NCBI GenBank assembly: GCA_948567375.1
Contig: CAOYZS010000046.1
Location: 1-64,000, forward strand
Length of the DNA stretch: 64,000 bases
Direction: 5' to 3'
Origin: Lunularia cruciata
Taxonomy: Eukaryota > Streptophyta > Marchantiopsida > Lunulariales > Lunulariaceae
The notes beneath the pieces are model-generated. The model saw only the letters and a program-made list of their open reading frames with translations. It had not been told where the DNA came from and did no database searches. Shown here in pieces: positions 1-10,997 of the stretch. Both the position numbers and the translations under genes were made by a program. How positions within the stretch are numbered: the stretch's first letter is position 1; each line of letters opens with the position of its first letter.

Positions 1-650
1 TGAGAAGTACAATTTTGGAGATGGTTATAGTAGATATAACCAAATCAGGATTGCACTAGAGCATCAACAACTCACCACATTCACCACACCTTGGGGAACT
101 TATGCTTTCAAGGTCATGCCTTTTGGGCTTTGTAATGCTCCAGCCACATTCCAATGTTCATGAACAAGGTATTTGAACCTTTCATTTGGGAAATTTGTGA
201 GACTTCATTGATGACTTTTGTGTCTATGGGAGCAAGGAGGAGCACTTTGAGCACCTAATCAAGGTCTTGCAATGCTTGGATGAGGCAAATGCATCACTCA
301 ACCTAGAGAAGTGCATTTTTGGATGTGAAGAAGGTTTTCTTTTGGGCATATCATCTCCAAGGATGGAATAGCAGTTGATCTTGAGAAGGTGAGGAAAATC
401 TTAGACCTTCCATTCCCTTCAAGCTTGACAAAGTTAAGCCAATTCCTGAGGATGGTTGGATACTATAGGAGGTTCATCTTCTCATTTTCCAACAAGGCTT
501 ATGCATTGACCATATATATGAAGAAACGTGTAGATTACATGGTGATTTTGGAGGACAAGGAGGCTCTCAAAGCTTTTGAGAAGCTCAAGCATTCCCGTGT
601 TGTAGCTCCAATTCTTGCTAAACCTGATTAGAATAAGCCTTTCATCCTCT
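1..650 (+). pseudogene. Family A reverse transcriptase, C-terminal part, broken
   Basis: The palm and thumb region of a Ty3/gypsy RT. The reading begins just before the GYSRYNQI motif, followed by MPFGLCNAPATFQ near 118-155. The catalytic segment FIDDFCVYG lies near 205-232, with F in place of the usual Y before the two aspartates, as is common in non-chromovirus plant gypsy lineages. A one- or two-base loss after the PATFQ motif shifts the frame before FIDD. The thumb region (GMVGYYRRF type) lies in the open stretch 389-631, which ends at a TAG. The N-terminal RT lies beyond the window. The family assignment is secure and the gene is not functional. Confidence 0.85.
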
Positions 651-1137
651 ACATTAATGCTTCTAATGTAGCTATAGGATGCACTCTTAGTCAATTAGAC
701 CAAGATGAGCATGATCATCCAATAGCTTATGCTAGTAGGCAGATGGTTTCAGCAAAAAAAACTACTTTGTCATGGAGAGAGAAGGGTTGGCAGTGATCTT
801 TGGTCTCAAGAAGTTTATACACTACTTGATAAGAGGGAAAACCACCATTGTCACGGATCACAAGGCTTTGAAGTACATCTTCAACAAACCTAATGTTGAA
901 GGGAGACTAGCAAGGTGGACGATACTCTTGTCTGAGTATGATTACACCATTGAGGATAGGCCAAGAAGGAAATATGCAAATGTTGATTTGTTATCTACAG
1001 CTTATGATCATGATGGAGATGAGCCAGTGGACGATTCCTTCCCAGATGAGGAGCTCATGACAATCTCAGTCACTCAAGAGGTTCCAATGGAGTACAAGGA
1101 GATTGTGGATTTTGTGACAAGAGGTAACTATCTATAA
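651..1137 (+). pseudogene. Family A RNase H, broken
   Basis: The RNase H domain that degrades the RNA strand of the replication hybrid. The segment IVTDHKAL (about 848-870) carries the conserved Asp. It is followed by KYIFNK, the typical SEYDYTIE stretch and the AN.D.LS motif near 975-1000. The first motif around 655-690 is split by a frameshift near 755-775, where a run of A residues has probably slipped. The open part is 772-1137. It runs into the integrase zinc-binding domain after a TAA at about 1135. Confidence 0.8.
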
Positions 1138-2400
1138 GGGATGCATGCTAGGGAGAGGAAAGCCCTTGCAGTAAGATCTAGACCTTACACAATGGTGGAG
1201 GATATTCTTTTCTACCAAGGAGTAGATGGTCTACTTCAAAGAGCAGTGGGTAAGGAAGAGTCTATCTTACTTATAAAGGAGTTTCATGAAGGTTTAGTGT
1301 GTGGAGTACACTTTGCAAGAAAGGTGACCACTTTCAAGATTCTAGATTCATGTTACCATTGGAGCGAGATTTTCAAGGATTGTCTTGATTATTGCAAAAC
1401 TTGTCATGTTTGTCAAGCTTTTGCTAGAAAATTTACTTCCACTCCACCACTTATATCAACTCCATTGCTATGACCTTTTGAGAAGTGGGGAGTTGATTTT
1501 GTAGGTCCTTTCAATAGAACCCCAAGGAACAATTGGTATATTGTGGTAGTTATTGATTATCTTACCAAGTGGGTTGATAGTAGACCATTGAGGGACAAGA
1601 ATGAAGATAAAGTTGGTAGATTTATTTATGAACGCATTATCACTAGGTTTGGATGCCCTTTGGAGTTAGCTTTTAATAGAGGAGGAGAGTTTACAAGAGG
1701 CATTACTATAGCCATGCTACAACATTTCTCTATCATACATAGAGTAACTACATCCTATAAGCCAAATTCCAATGGCTTGGCAGAGAGAACCAATCAGACC
1801 TTGTGCATGATGTTGGCCAAAGATGCAAAAATGGAGGGAGCTAAACATCATTGGGACAAGAGGATTCATGCAGTTTTGTGGGAGTATAGGACAACCATGA
1901 AGACTTCCACCTAGTATTCTCCATTTCAATTGGTATACGGTATTGATTATACCTTACCTGTTCACTTTGATCTTCCTACCTTCCAAAGCATTCAAAGGAG
2001 ATTGAAGAAATAACAAGGAGGTGATGAAGAGAAGTCAAGGAAGGAACAACTCATGGAGTTGGAAGAGGCAAGAGCAATTGCTATGGTTCGAGTGGAGCAA
2101 GCCCAAAGGAAACAAAAGGAGAACTATGACAAGAGGCAAGGCAAGAAGAAGGTGGAGCCTTTCAAAGAAGGTGATTGGGTAATGTTGTTTGATTCTATTT
2201 GATTCAAGAGAGTGCAAAAGAAGTTTTTGCCCAAGTACTTTGGACCTTTCATAGAAGAGAAGGTGTGGGGCAATTACACTTATGATCTCAAGGATTTGGG
2301 AAGAAGACACTTTGATAGGATTAACCATGATAAGTTGAAGATGTATCATAGAAGGTAGAGAGACCTTCACTTTGAGGACAAAGTGAAAACTTAGTCCGGG
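1138..2400 (+). pseudogene. Family A integrase, broken
   Basis: The integrase that would insert the element's cDNA. The N-terminal HHCC zinc site is intact: H in EFHEGL, H in GVHF, and CKTCHVC near 1396-1420. A stop at about 1471 separates it from the catalytic core. In the core, D of GVDFVGP is near 1492, the second Asp position reads FNRGGE where the usual motif is SDRGGE (second Asp lost), and E of GLAERTNQ is near 1785. A TAG at about 1912 and further stops break the C-terminal domain, which ends near 2358. No chromodomain is visible. A2 carries the same domain with the SDRGGE motif intact. Confidence 0.82.
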
Positions 2401-2406
2401 GGTAAA

Positions 2407-3098
2407 TATAACACTCATTTGTGCATGTGTGTGGTATTGTGATATTTTGCTTGGTATTACAAGTACTTGAGAGATATTATTTACATAAAGATAAAGGATG
2501 GTTCTTCATTAGTCATGATTAGCTAAAGTTAGTCATAGCTAAGAAAGAGGGGACCTTACTTTAGAGGAAGTGGAAAAGATGAGCACTACTATTTTGGATT
2601 CTAGTGTGTTGACTTGGTATTATTCCTAAGTGTCGGGCTTTGAGGAGAGAGTTGAGAACTCTTGGGCCCGCAAGTCTTTTTGTTTTGGATTCTTTTATAG
2701 TCCAAGGATAGCCCATGTGAAGGAATTCTTGACTTAGCAGTTGGGTCAAGATAAAATCACATGCTAGTGGAATATGCCCATGTGAATGGATATTCCTTTT
2801 TACTTTTTGACTTTACTTGACTTTTAGTCTAGTAACTTGAGTAACTATGATAATTAGTAACTTTGGTATGTAATTATTTCACAAGTATATAAACAAAAGG
2901 TAAGGAGGTACTCATCATCCTTTCATTTACAACTATCTTATTCTCATTGAGTTCTCTAGTGAACAATGTCTTGAGTCTTGGAGTGTTAGCCTTGGAGGAG
3001 TATGAATGGAGTTGGGGTTCCTTGCCTTCTTAGTCCATGGTGCTCTACCATAATAGCCATCAGACATTCATCCTAAGTGAGAGACAGGCCGGCTCACA
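2407..3098 (+). repeat. Family A LTR (3' LTR of A1)
   Basis: About 692 bp, starting TATAACAC (the solo copy at 12927 starts TGTAACACC) and ending GGCTCACA. Both ends are defined by comparison with the solo LTR 12927-13612 and the inverted copies at 14772 and 24443-25172. A short G-rich stretch (AGTCCGGGGG) directly upstream at 2394-2402 fits a polypurine tract. The LTR holds a TATA box. Confidence 0.85.
2886..2893 (+). promoter_or_regulatory. TATA box of the family A LTR promoter
   Basis: TATATAAA, preceded by CAAG. The same octamer occurs at the equivalent place in the solo LTR (13405-13412), and a related TATATAAA in inverse orientation lies at 14975-14982 in A2. Conservation across three copies supports a pol II core promoter about 480 bp into the LTR. 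Confidence 0.6.
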
Positions 3099-5090
3099 GG
3101 TCTAATTGGTAACTCTTCCAATCTAGCCTGCCATAAACAATTAGTCGTTGAGCAAATCTCATGCTCCTCAACCAAGTCAACTCCATTATCATTCCACCTT
3201 TCCTCTAGTACAAGGGAACACATCATCCCTACTACACAAAGTATGGCAGCCAATTAGAACACTAGGGTTGGGTTAACTCCCAATGTACACATGTCATTGG
3301 CTGAAAATAAAGGATAATGCATAATCAGCCCGCAACATTGTGCTAGATTGAGTTTGTGTAGTAGTAGGCAGTTGACTAGTAAGTAGTCCATCATGCAACC
3401 CATCACCACCTACCACACATGCACTAGGACATCTAGGAGCCATGGATGATGTCTATAGGCCTTAGAGAGCATGAAAGATTGTGGAAGTTTGACCTATCTC
3501 CCAACCTCTCCTCTTTGTGGGTCCAACTCCATTGATGCTCCCTAGGCTCTAGAGCACATAATGCACTCCTAGTCACTACAGCAGATGCATCCAAATTTGT
3601 TGCTCCACACATGAAATCCAAGATGTCTCTATCACCAATATATGAGGTGGAAGCCTCAGCACTTAAATCTGATCTCCTTTGAGCTATAGCCATGCTAGCC
3701 AATCTCTGCTCCAACTACTCAATCTGAGTAACCATGGTTGTATCAAAAGTAAGGGCAGGTACTACACCCCTACTAGGTGTGGATAATCTACCACCACCTC
3801 TACCTCTTTGTCCTACATGACCTAGAGCTCCTCTACCAGTTGCCATAGCAGCCCTACCACTCTGTATCTCCAGGTGTAGGTCAAACCATCGATCACTAGT
3901 GTGACCAAATTTGTGGCAATGCTCACACTATCTCTATGTTGGCTATGATGCATCAAAGGCATCAAGTTTGTTGCCCTAAGTGCACTCTCTCCTATGGTGA
4001 GGTCCACCACAAGTCCAACAAGCAACACCACCACTCACAAGCTATTGTTGACCCAAAAATGAAGGTAATGGTCTAGCAATATTAGGCACTCTACTCGGTC
4101 CATAAGATCTAGGCTATCCAATTTATCCTTGAAAACTAACATGGCATGGTGCAGTCTGCTGCACTCTGGAAGAAGTAATAGTTGTGGATGAGGTCTCCTT
4201 ACCAAATCCAGATGTCACCACTCTTTCCTCTACCATGTTAGGCTCAATACGCTCAGCCAAACCAAAGACCACTACCAAAGTAGGTGAAGTAGCATGTTAC
4301 AACATAACATCACATACTCTACATCGTAACTCCTTGTCCAATATCCCATACTAAAATTGGATTGCCTAGGCCTCAGTAACATCATAAATAAAATTGATCA
4401 GCCGCCTCATGCAAGTGTATGCCTTGCATATGCTATCTTTCGCCTTCCATTGGAACTCTTGCAAGCTCCTCAGCTTGTCAATTTGCACTCCATGGTAGTT
4501 CTGCCTCAAACATTGGAAGAACTCCACCTTGGAGTTAAACTCCAATACTATACCACTTCTTGTAGTAGAACCTCCACTCATAGTAGCATTATCTCCAAGA
4601 GGTCCATTACTATGCTACTAGAGCTAGAAGTCATGGGTACATCCGATCTACCTCTAAAATTTGAGCCTAATGGAGACATAGTTTGAAGACCAATATTGTC
4701 TCCATAGCTCAATCTCCTCCAAGTGAGCTCTCCTAAACTCATGGTAATTATCCATAAGTGGACCTCCAAATGCTGAAACAACCCCTTCCATGCCATGAAG
4801 GGTGTGAACAAAGTCAAGTTCCGCATCTATTGCAAATCACACTAAATAGGGAACTCTTGGATGAAGTCATCCAACTCAATGGTACCCACTATACTAGAGT
4901 AACGCTTGGGGCCTTTGGAGACCCCATAGATCTTGTCCATGTCCCACAACAATGGTGCAGACACACCAGGTGCACTCTCAACTAGGTCAGCTCTTGTATC
5001 AAACTCCAACTCAGAGTCAATCTCCTCCCTCATTGGGACCTAAGATACAGGTTGATATCAAGCACCACTCCGAGTAAACCCATTGCATAT
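3099..5090 (-). pseudogene. E': inverted second copy of E-family gag, with CCHC knuckles
   Basis: Reading on the minus strand from about 5040 down, this matches E gag at 25190-27180 segment by segment. Examples are the LLWDMDKIYG stretch near 4920, the FFQCLRQNYHG stretch near 4490-4520, and the zinc knuckle CWTCGGPHHRREC near 3985-4030. The reading is split into pieces of 60-90 codons by stops. The copy is cut at 3099 by A1, so its protease and any methyltransferase region would lie left of the window. Gag would form the particle that packages the RNA; this copy cannot. Confidence 0.8.
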
Positions 5091-5489
5091 TCAAATGTTA
5101 TCTCCTTTGAAACCTCCAAAGAACTCCATTGTGACAAAGTAACCAAGAATTACAACCTATATTTGTAACTTTTGCAAGTACCCCACAAAGTGGTAACAAC
5201 ACCAACTAAACATCACCGACTAATATAGCTCTAACTATGACAACTATATTAAGGGAAAGGGCAACCTGTAACCTATCATCACAACACACACTCTCACAGT
5301 CTGTAGGTCATCACTTTCTACCTCACTACCAAGAGCACACTAGAGCACCAATGCTCTGAAGTCAAGGCACCTCACACAAACAAGAAGCAAAGAATAGAGG
5401 AGGTACAATCATAAGAAATCTAAAAAAAACCCTCCATCTCATAAATCAACATTGAACTAACTTTGCCACATTTGGCATTTGATATAATA
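5091..5489 (-). other. E' leader (5' untranslated region of the inverted E copy)
   Basis: Non-coding. The reverse complement of 5280-5490 resembles 14240-14520 on the plus strand. Shared landmarks are ATGCCAAAT, the TTGATTTATGAGATGGAGGG stretch and a GTGAGGTGCC stretch. It is therefore the stretch between LTR and gag of the E family. I see no ORF of note. Confidence 0.6.
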
Positions 5490-6803
5490 TGAGTTCTCTA
5501 CTTCCTAAGCTACCAAGATCACCAAGAACGGGATCAAATTGTCTCTCCTAGCCCAAGCTATAGGTGTATAGATAACAATGTAACAATCACTAAGACAAGT
5601 GAAGGTGGACCAGTTGGCTAGGGTACCAGTCTAGGAACCAAAGATCTAAGAGTCAAACCTTGTTGCGCACAATCTAGCAAGATGGGCAAATTTTGCCAAA
5701 CAATGACCAAATTCTAATTTAATCTAGCTAGCCTCACTCAAGCAAGTTGGCTTGTTGGCTCTTCTAGCCGTTCTAGGCCTTTGTAGCCTCTCATATCTTG
5801 CAGCCTTATGCCTCAAAGCTTCTAAACACCAAAGTTCAGCAAAATGAGACCTTTCTTCTTGCCACTTCAAAACTACTCCAAATCTATGAATCTCCTCCAA
5901 ATCTGGCCAATGAGCAAAACTCCTCCTTTCTTCTTGCAACTTCAAAATTCCTCCAAATCTGTGAAACTCATCCAAATCTGGCCAACAAGCAAAACTCCTC
6001 CAAATCTAGCCAAAAGTCTAACATAAACTCTAGCAAAAATTTGGCATAGATCCCTAAAGTTGGTTGACCGCCAAACCCTCTACTAACTCTCCACTCAAGC
6101 CAAATTGAAATGACAGGTTTCTCCAAATCATAAATTCATGGGGATATGCTCCAAACTCTACCTTCAATTTCACTTCCTGAGCCCAACTCGCACCATCTTG
6201 ATCCTACTTTCACCTCAAAATCACAACCACTATTCCAAAATTACTTCTCTATGCTCAAAATTTGGCCAGCGCTTCCACGCACCATCTACCTCATTGCCAA
6301 ATTTGCATCAATCAAACTAGCTTTTGCACACTATGGAAAATCTGAACTTTGATTGACTACCAATGATCAATGAGTCTTAGAGATACCATCAACTTTCTCG
6401 GAAATCAGGTGCAGGAACCTGATTTCCCCTTGACTTCACTTCTATGATATAATCAGTTTGTTTATACAACTTGAATCACACTCAATCAGATCAATACTTG
6501 ATCTATCATTAAATGGTTGGCCAACAATTGGGCATTGATTACAACCAAGCCACACCCACTCTAGCTAAGAGAATCCAAGTGATGCTCGTCGGCCTCTATC
6601 CACCATAGCCAAGAACTCAAAGGCTCAACATCAAAGAAGTGAGCTCTTTGGAGCTATAATTTGAAAGTATACCCCTTGGATTTGAGCTAGGTCTCAAACC
6701 CTAACGGTCTTGCTGACGCCACACCCAACGGTCTAGATGGTGCAAATGACAACGGGACCCACCATGTAGTTAGTACCCCAAACACAAAATTTTTCCGTCA
6801 ACA
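5490..6803 (-). repeat. Possible LTR of the inverted E copy
   Basis: About 1.3 kb with no coding signal, directly upstream (in element sense) of the E' leader. Its outer edge reads, on the minus strand, TGTTGACGGAAAAATTTTGTG from 6803 inward, which looks like an LTR start. It holds short imperfect repeats of a CCAAATCTGGCCAA type near 5890-6010. I find no second copy in the window to fix the ends: sequence left of the plus-strand leader at 14236 does not match. The call is therefore tentative. Confidence 0.35.
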
Positions 6804-7201
6804 AGTAGTCTATAAGGAACCAAGATACTCCTTACTACCAACACTACTACTCCAGAGTCCAAGCAATCTAGGTGTGATACTACAAATAGCATGACAAGAT
6901 ATTCTATGGAACAAGTTATTGTCGGATTGAGTGGATACAAGTTAGGAATATATAGTAGAAAGGGAACCCATTTGTGAGAAGTACCAAGTCAAAACCATAA
7001 TTAAGAGCCATTAATGCACTATGAGGTTAGATGAGAATGATCCAAAAGAGACATCTAAGGGAGGAGAGAGAATTAGCATTGATGCCGAGTCATATTGAAG
7101 GCAACAACCACCAATTGTAGGCATAATGATAAAATTTAGGATTAAAATTTCTTTTAGGGTTACCCAAGGTATTTAAAGGGAGCATCTCCTTCCTATGATG
7201 G
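6804..7201. other. Unassigned intergenic sequence
   Basis: AT-rich sequence with no ORF and no match to the other families here. A TATTTAAA at about 7170 could be a TATA box of an unrecognised element. It may be host flank or part of a further repeat. Confidence 0.4.
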
Positions 7202-7959
7202 TGTCTGGGGATTTTTTGGTTTCAAAAATTCCCCAGGCACCTGGCTACTTGCGCTTAGACTGCTCTATTTGTCAATGACTCAAAAGCTTATTGTAGTCTG
7301 ACTTTGTCTCTACTCTTGCTTGGATGGCAGTCTCCTTCTTGCTAGAGCAACTTGGTTATGATTGCTACCGGTTGTAGGCTCTTTCTAATGGTTCTTTGTG
7401 TTGAGTTTTCTTGGGATAATGTTGATCCTCAAGTTTCACTAGCTACTGTTTAGGTTTGGTTAATATTGGGTTTGTATTATATGGGGTTGGTGGATCTTAT
7501 CTAACAAGTCTCAAGTTATTCGACCAGATTCAGATCAATGCAAACAGGTCAATGATAGAATTTGTTTGCATAAATTGGACTGGGGCTCTGAGAATGGAGT
7601 TCCCTTCCTTTGACTCTCATCACAAAATACAATGGACTCATTTGCTCACAAAGCGCCACATGGCATTCACCACAATATAAAGCTTCATAGTTTATAAACC
7701 CTCTTGTCAAACAACTCCCGACCATACAATGACCACACCTGAAGCTCTCCAACTGTTTGAGCAAGAAAAGAAATAAATCAAATCAAACCAAGTTCTAATC
7801 CCTATTCCTTACAATGCTTCATCTCTATGTTCTGCCGTAGCTCCCTTTGAGTTTCCGTTGCAACCTTTTTGCAACCTTTTCACAGTTCTCCTTTCTATCC
7901 TATAATAGGTCAAAGGCAAAGCCCTTCTCTCTAAGCACATCTTCTTTTCTCTGTTATGT

Positions 7960-8270
7960 CACAATCAAAGGCCAAACCCCTTCTTGAAGCACCTCTTCCC
8001 CTTCTCTGTCATGTCTCAATCCAAAGCAACTTTCTTGAAGCACTTCTTTCTCTTCTCTGCCTTGCCATAGTGAAAGTAAGATTCTCTCTCAAAAATTTCT
8101 GCCCCTTCTCTGTCCTATCACAGTCAAGGCAAAACTCTCTCTCAAAGTTTTTGCCTCTTCTTTATCCTATCACAATCAAGGCAAAACTCTCTCTCAAAAT
8201 TTTTTGTCTCTTCTCTGTCTTGTCACAGTCAAGACAAAACTCTTTCTCAAAAACCTTTTGCCCCTTCTCT
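7960..8270. repeat. Tandem repeats of about 60 bp, pyrimidine-rich
   Basis: Repeated units share the phrases CTCTGTCCTATCACAGTCAAGG and AAACTCTCTCTCAAA (each shorter than 25 bases), with about five imperfect copies. They lie inside the degenerate C/D-type LTR and give rise to spurious Leu/Ser-rich reading frames. Confidence 0.7.
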
Positions 8271-8552
8271 CTCTCTCCATTCAGTCCAGACCTAAACTCG
8301 GTTCAGTCCAGATCAAACCAACTTCAAAAATTACCTCTCTTCTCTTACCTATGTTTCTATCTAAGCCATACCACTTTCAAAATTTCTGCCTCCTCTCTCT
8401 CTGTCCAGTCTAGACCTTCCCCTTGTCACCTCCTACACAAACCTCCTCTCTCATTCCTGTCCTATTCCAGTTCAAAGACAAACCTTTCTTTCTCTAGAAG
8501 CCTTTTCTCTCCTTACTAATCCTCGGTCCAGGCAGCCAGCCCCATCTCCTTC

Positions 8553-8556
<4 letters not shown>

Positions 8557-8588
<32 letters not shown>
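8557..8588. repeat. (CT)n microsatellite
   Basis: About 15 perfect CT units, followed by shorter CT runs near 8852-8872. The minus-strand Arg-Glu repeat reading through it is an artefact. Confidence 0.9.
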
Positions 8589-8589
<1 letters not shown>

Positions 8590-9088
8590 GGTAGTCTCCA
8601 AATCTAAACCTTCTTTCTCTTGGAGCCTTCTCCTCCATCCCTGCCAGGCCCCTACCTTTCTTCTTTGAAAAAAAATCCTCTCTCTCTTCTTGCAGCCAGC
8701 ACTCTCTCCTATATTCCTTTCCTTCTCTTCCTGATCCCCTCCTCTTTTTGTCTTTTGATTGATCATTGTCCTGCCTCTTTTTTCTGCCAATTCACATGCC
8801 AGAGACCAAATACACACAATCCAATGGCTATTGTCAATGTTGTTGTTGTAATTCTCTCTCTCTCTCTATCCTCTCCACCTTATCCTTATAAGCAATCTTC
8901 TCTCATGCTCTTCACGATCACCAATATTCATTGGCCAACATTAACGGTATGCAAACCAGTAACTCTCTTCATCTTTTTCTCTCCATGTTCTCTCATCAAT
9001 CCTTTGATTATCAAAGCATCTCACATGCTTAACCTATCAATGGCATGTTGAGTGCAATCTCTCCCTACCCAAAACATTCCTAAACAAT

Positions 9089-10992
9089 TGTGGTACCTAC
9101 ATTTTTCATTTTGGACGAGTTTTGAAGAAAAAGTGCCTTGTTGAAACCAAATGGAGAAGAAATGAGTAGAAATGTGTGTTTTGATCAAGCTTGAGGGGGT
9201 AGACTTTGTGTTAGAGGAAGAAGTACTTGGAGTGGATCAAACTTGAAGAAGGTTACTTTGTGTCAGAGGAGGGAAATACTCGGATTTGACGTCAAAGGAG
9301 GGTAAACCCGAAGGAGAAAGAGAAGTTGCAAGTCAGGATTCTTGCGGGGGCCATATCTCAATGCACATAAGTCCAAATCAAGCGTGCTATATCTCATTCG
9401 AAGCATCTCGTTCAAGGCTTTCCGTTGCCACCAAAATCGCAAAGTTTGGAGGTCTATAGAAGAAGTTACAAGTATTCGAAGTTTTGGGAGTAGATGTGAA
9501 GAGTAGTTTGGTGTCTTCGGGTCAATGTGACTTTGGACTTTGTACTTCGGACTTTGGGTTTACATGACTTCGGGTCTAAAGACTTTGCCTGAAGACTAAG
9601 ATGACCGACTAAATCTGAGGAAGTCGGACCTCGGAGTGCAGTGAAGGTGACTTCTGGAGTTTTGCTAGAGGGATCAGAGGAAGTTAGAGCAGGGAAAGAA
9701 GATAGTTAGGATACCCATGACTTCAATTTCAGTTCTGATTGAAGATATGATAGAAATTGAAGGAGAAGTAGCAGTAGTGAATAAACCCAAAGTGCAAGAT
9801 CAGACAGTAAGTGTCTTCGGGTTAGTAACATGAGTGATTAGGGGAAAGCGGGTTACAAATTGAAGGTGTAGATAGTGTATTCATGGTTTCAATTACAATT
9901 CCTGATGATGACACAATAGAATAAGTAAAGGAATTGATAATAGTTAGACCCGAAGTAAGAGAGATAGGAGTGCAAGTGTCTTCGGATTTGACATTTGACA
10001 CCTTAGAGAAGAGTGGGTCAAGAGATAGAGATTTAGAAGGTTTAATTATGATAGGAATTGCAGATCAAGAAGGAGAAGTGTTAGAATTAGTTGAGGAATT
10101 GGGAGTTGTGAAACCCGAGGACAGAATATTAGGAAGTAAAGTTACTTCAGGTTTGGGTTTGAATAGAGAAGAAGAAGTAGACATCGGATCGGAGTAGAAA
10201 CCGATTTGAGATTTGAATAGACAAATATGAAAGGTTGCATTGTCATTTTGGATCTACAGCTTAGAAGAGTTGTTGTAGAACGGTATAGTTGTTAGAATTG
10301 TCAATTGCTTCACTACTTAAGAGTGGCATTCGTAGTCTAATGTTGTTCAGTGCTCATAATTTTTGAGAATAGATAAAGCGAAGTGTTGTGATAAAGCAGT
10401 GCTAGTCGCTTGAGCTTGATTCCAAGTATCAACTTTGTGATTGTGTTTGTGAGTGTTTGAAGAAATTCAAAGTGCAAGTCAGTGTACTTGTTGGATGTTG
10501 GATTCCACAGCCTTGATCTTCATTCTGTGTGTTTGATCCTGAGTGAAGTGCAATCAAAGCAATGCCTTGACAGATCTAAGAGGAATTGTATTGTTGGTAG
10601 TATTCTACATTTGTGAGTGCAGTGTGAAGTTGATGTGAAGCAATTTTGATCGAGGAAGTTGTGCCTTCAGTGGAGGGGTGGAACACAATTCTGAGGTGAA
10701 GTCATTTTGCAGTGAAGTGCCATTTTTGGGAGAGCTTGAATCATCACAATCAAGATTGTTTGGAAAGATTTGTTGGTGTTGCGATTAAGAAGTGTTAATT
10801 TGTGACAAGACTGCGAATCAGTGCTTGTTACTCTCTTCTGGGTGTGGTTTCTACCTGAGAGATTAAAGACACAACCAAGAAGAACTAAATTGTTACTTTG
10901 CTTTGTATTTGACCAATTCTGACTCATATCTCTGCGGGAACAAACTTTACTTACCCAATTACCGCAAAAGTGATATTTGCCGGGTTGTCACA
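9089..10992 (+). repeat. Family B solo LTR (short form), duplication ACAAT
   Basis: It begins TGTGGTACCTAC and ends GCCGGGTTGTCACA, the same edges as the complete B LTRs. A perfect 5-bp duplication ACAAT flanks it (9084-9088 and 10993-10997), proving an insertion with loss of the interior by LTR recombination. At 1904 bp it is about half the length of the B LTRs at 49045 and 20708. The missing part is most of the LTR-encoded ORF. The sequence from 10200 to 10992 aligns well with the 3' third of the other B LTRs. Confidence 0.92.
9934..10197 (+). pseudogene. C-terminal remnant of the B LTR-encoded protein
   Basis: An 87-codon open stretch matching the C-terminus of the LTR ORF in the other B copies: VGVQ-type VQVSSDL, TLEKSGSRD, and an acidic end EEVDIGSE before TAG. 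The upstream coiled-coil region is absent from this short LTR. No start codon of its own is conserved, so this is a remnant. Confidence 0.75.
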
Positions 10993-10997
10993 ACAAT

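Larger units (their letters stand above)
1..3098 (+). mobile_element. A1: 3' part of a degenerate Ty3/gypsy element (RT, RNase H, integrase, 3' LTR)
   Basis: The element enters from the left edge inside RT and reads RT, RNase H, integrase and a 3' LTR in order. It matches the inverted A2 element (14772-25172) across pol and LTR, which defines family A. The LTR ends in GGCTCACA at 3098. From 3099 the sequence is inverted E-family gag, so A1 sits inside that copy (E'). The 5' half and the left target duplication lie outside the window. Several in-frame stops and frameshifts show that it is inactive. Confidence 0.9.

Noticed and set aside
8551-8817. Minus-strand Arg/Glu-rich frame ending in a run of Arg-Glu
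   Set aside because: It is a translation of the (CT)n microsatellite.
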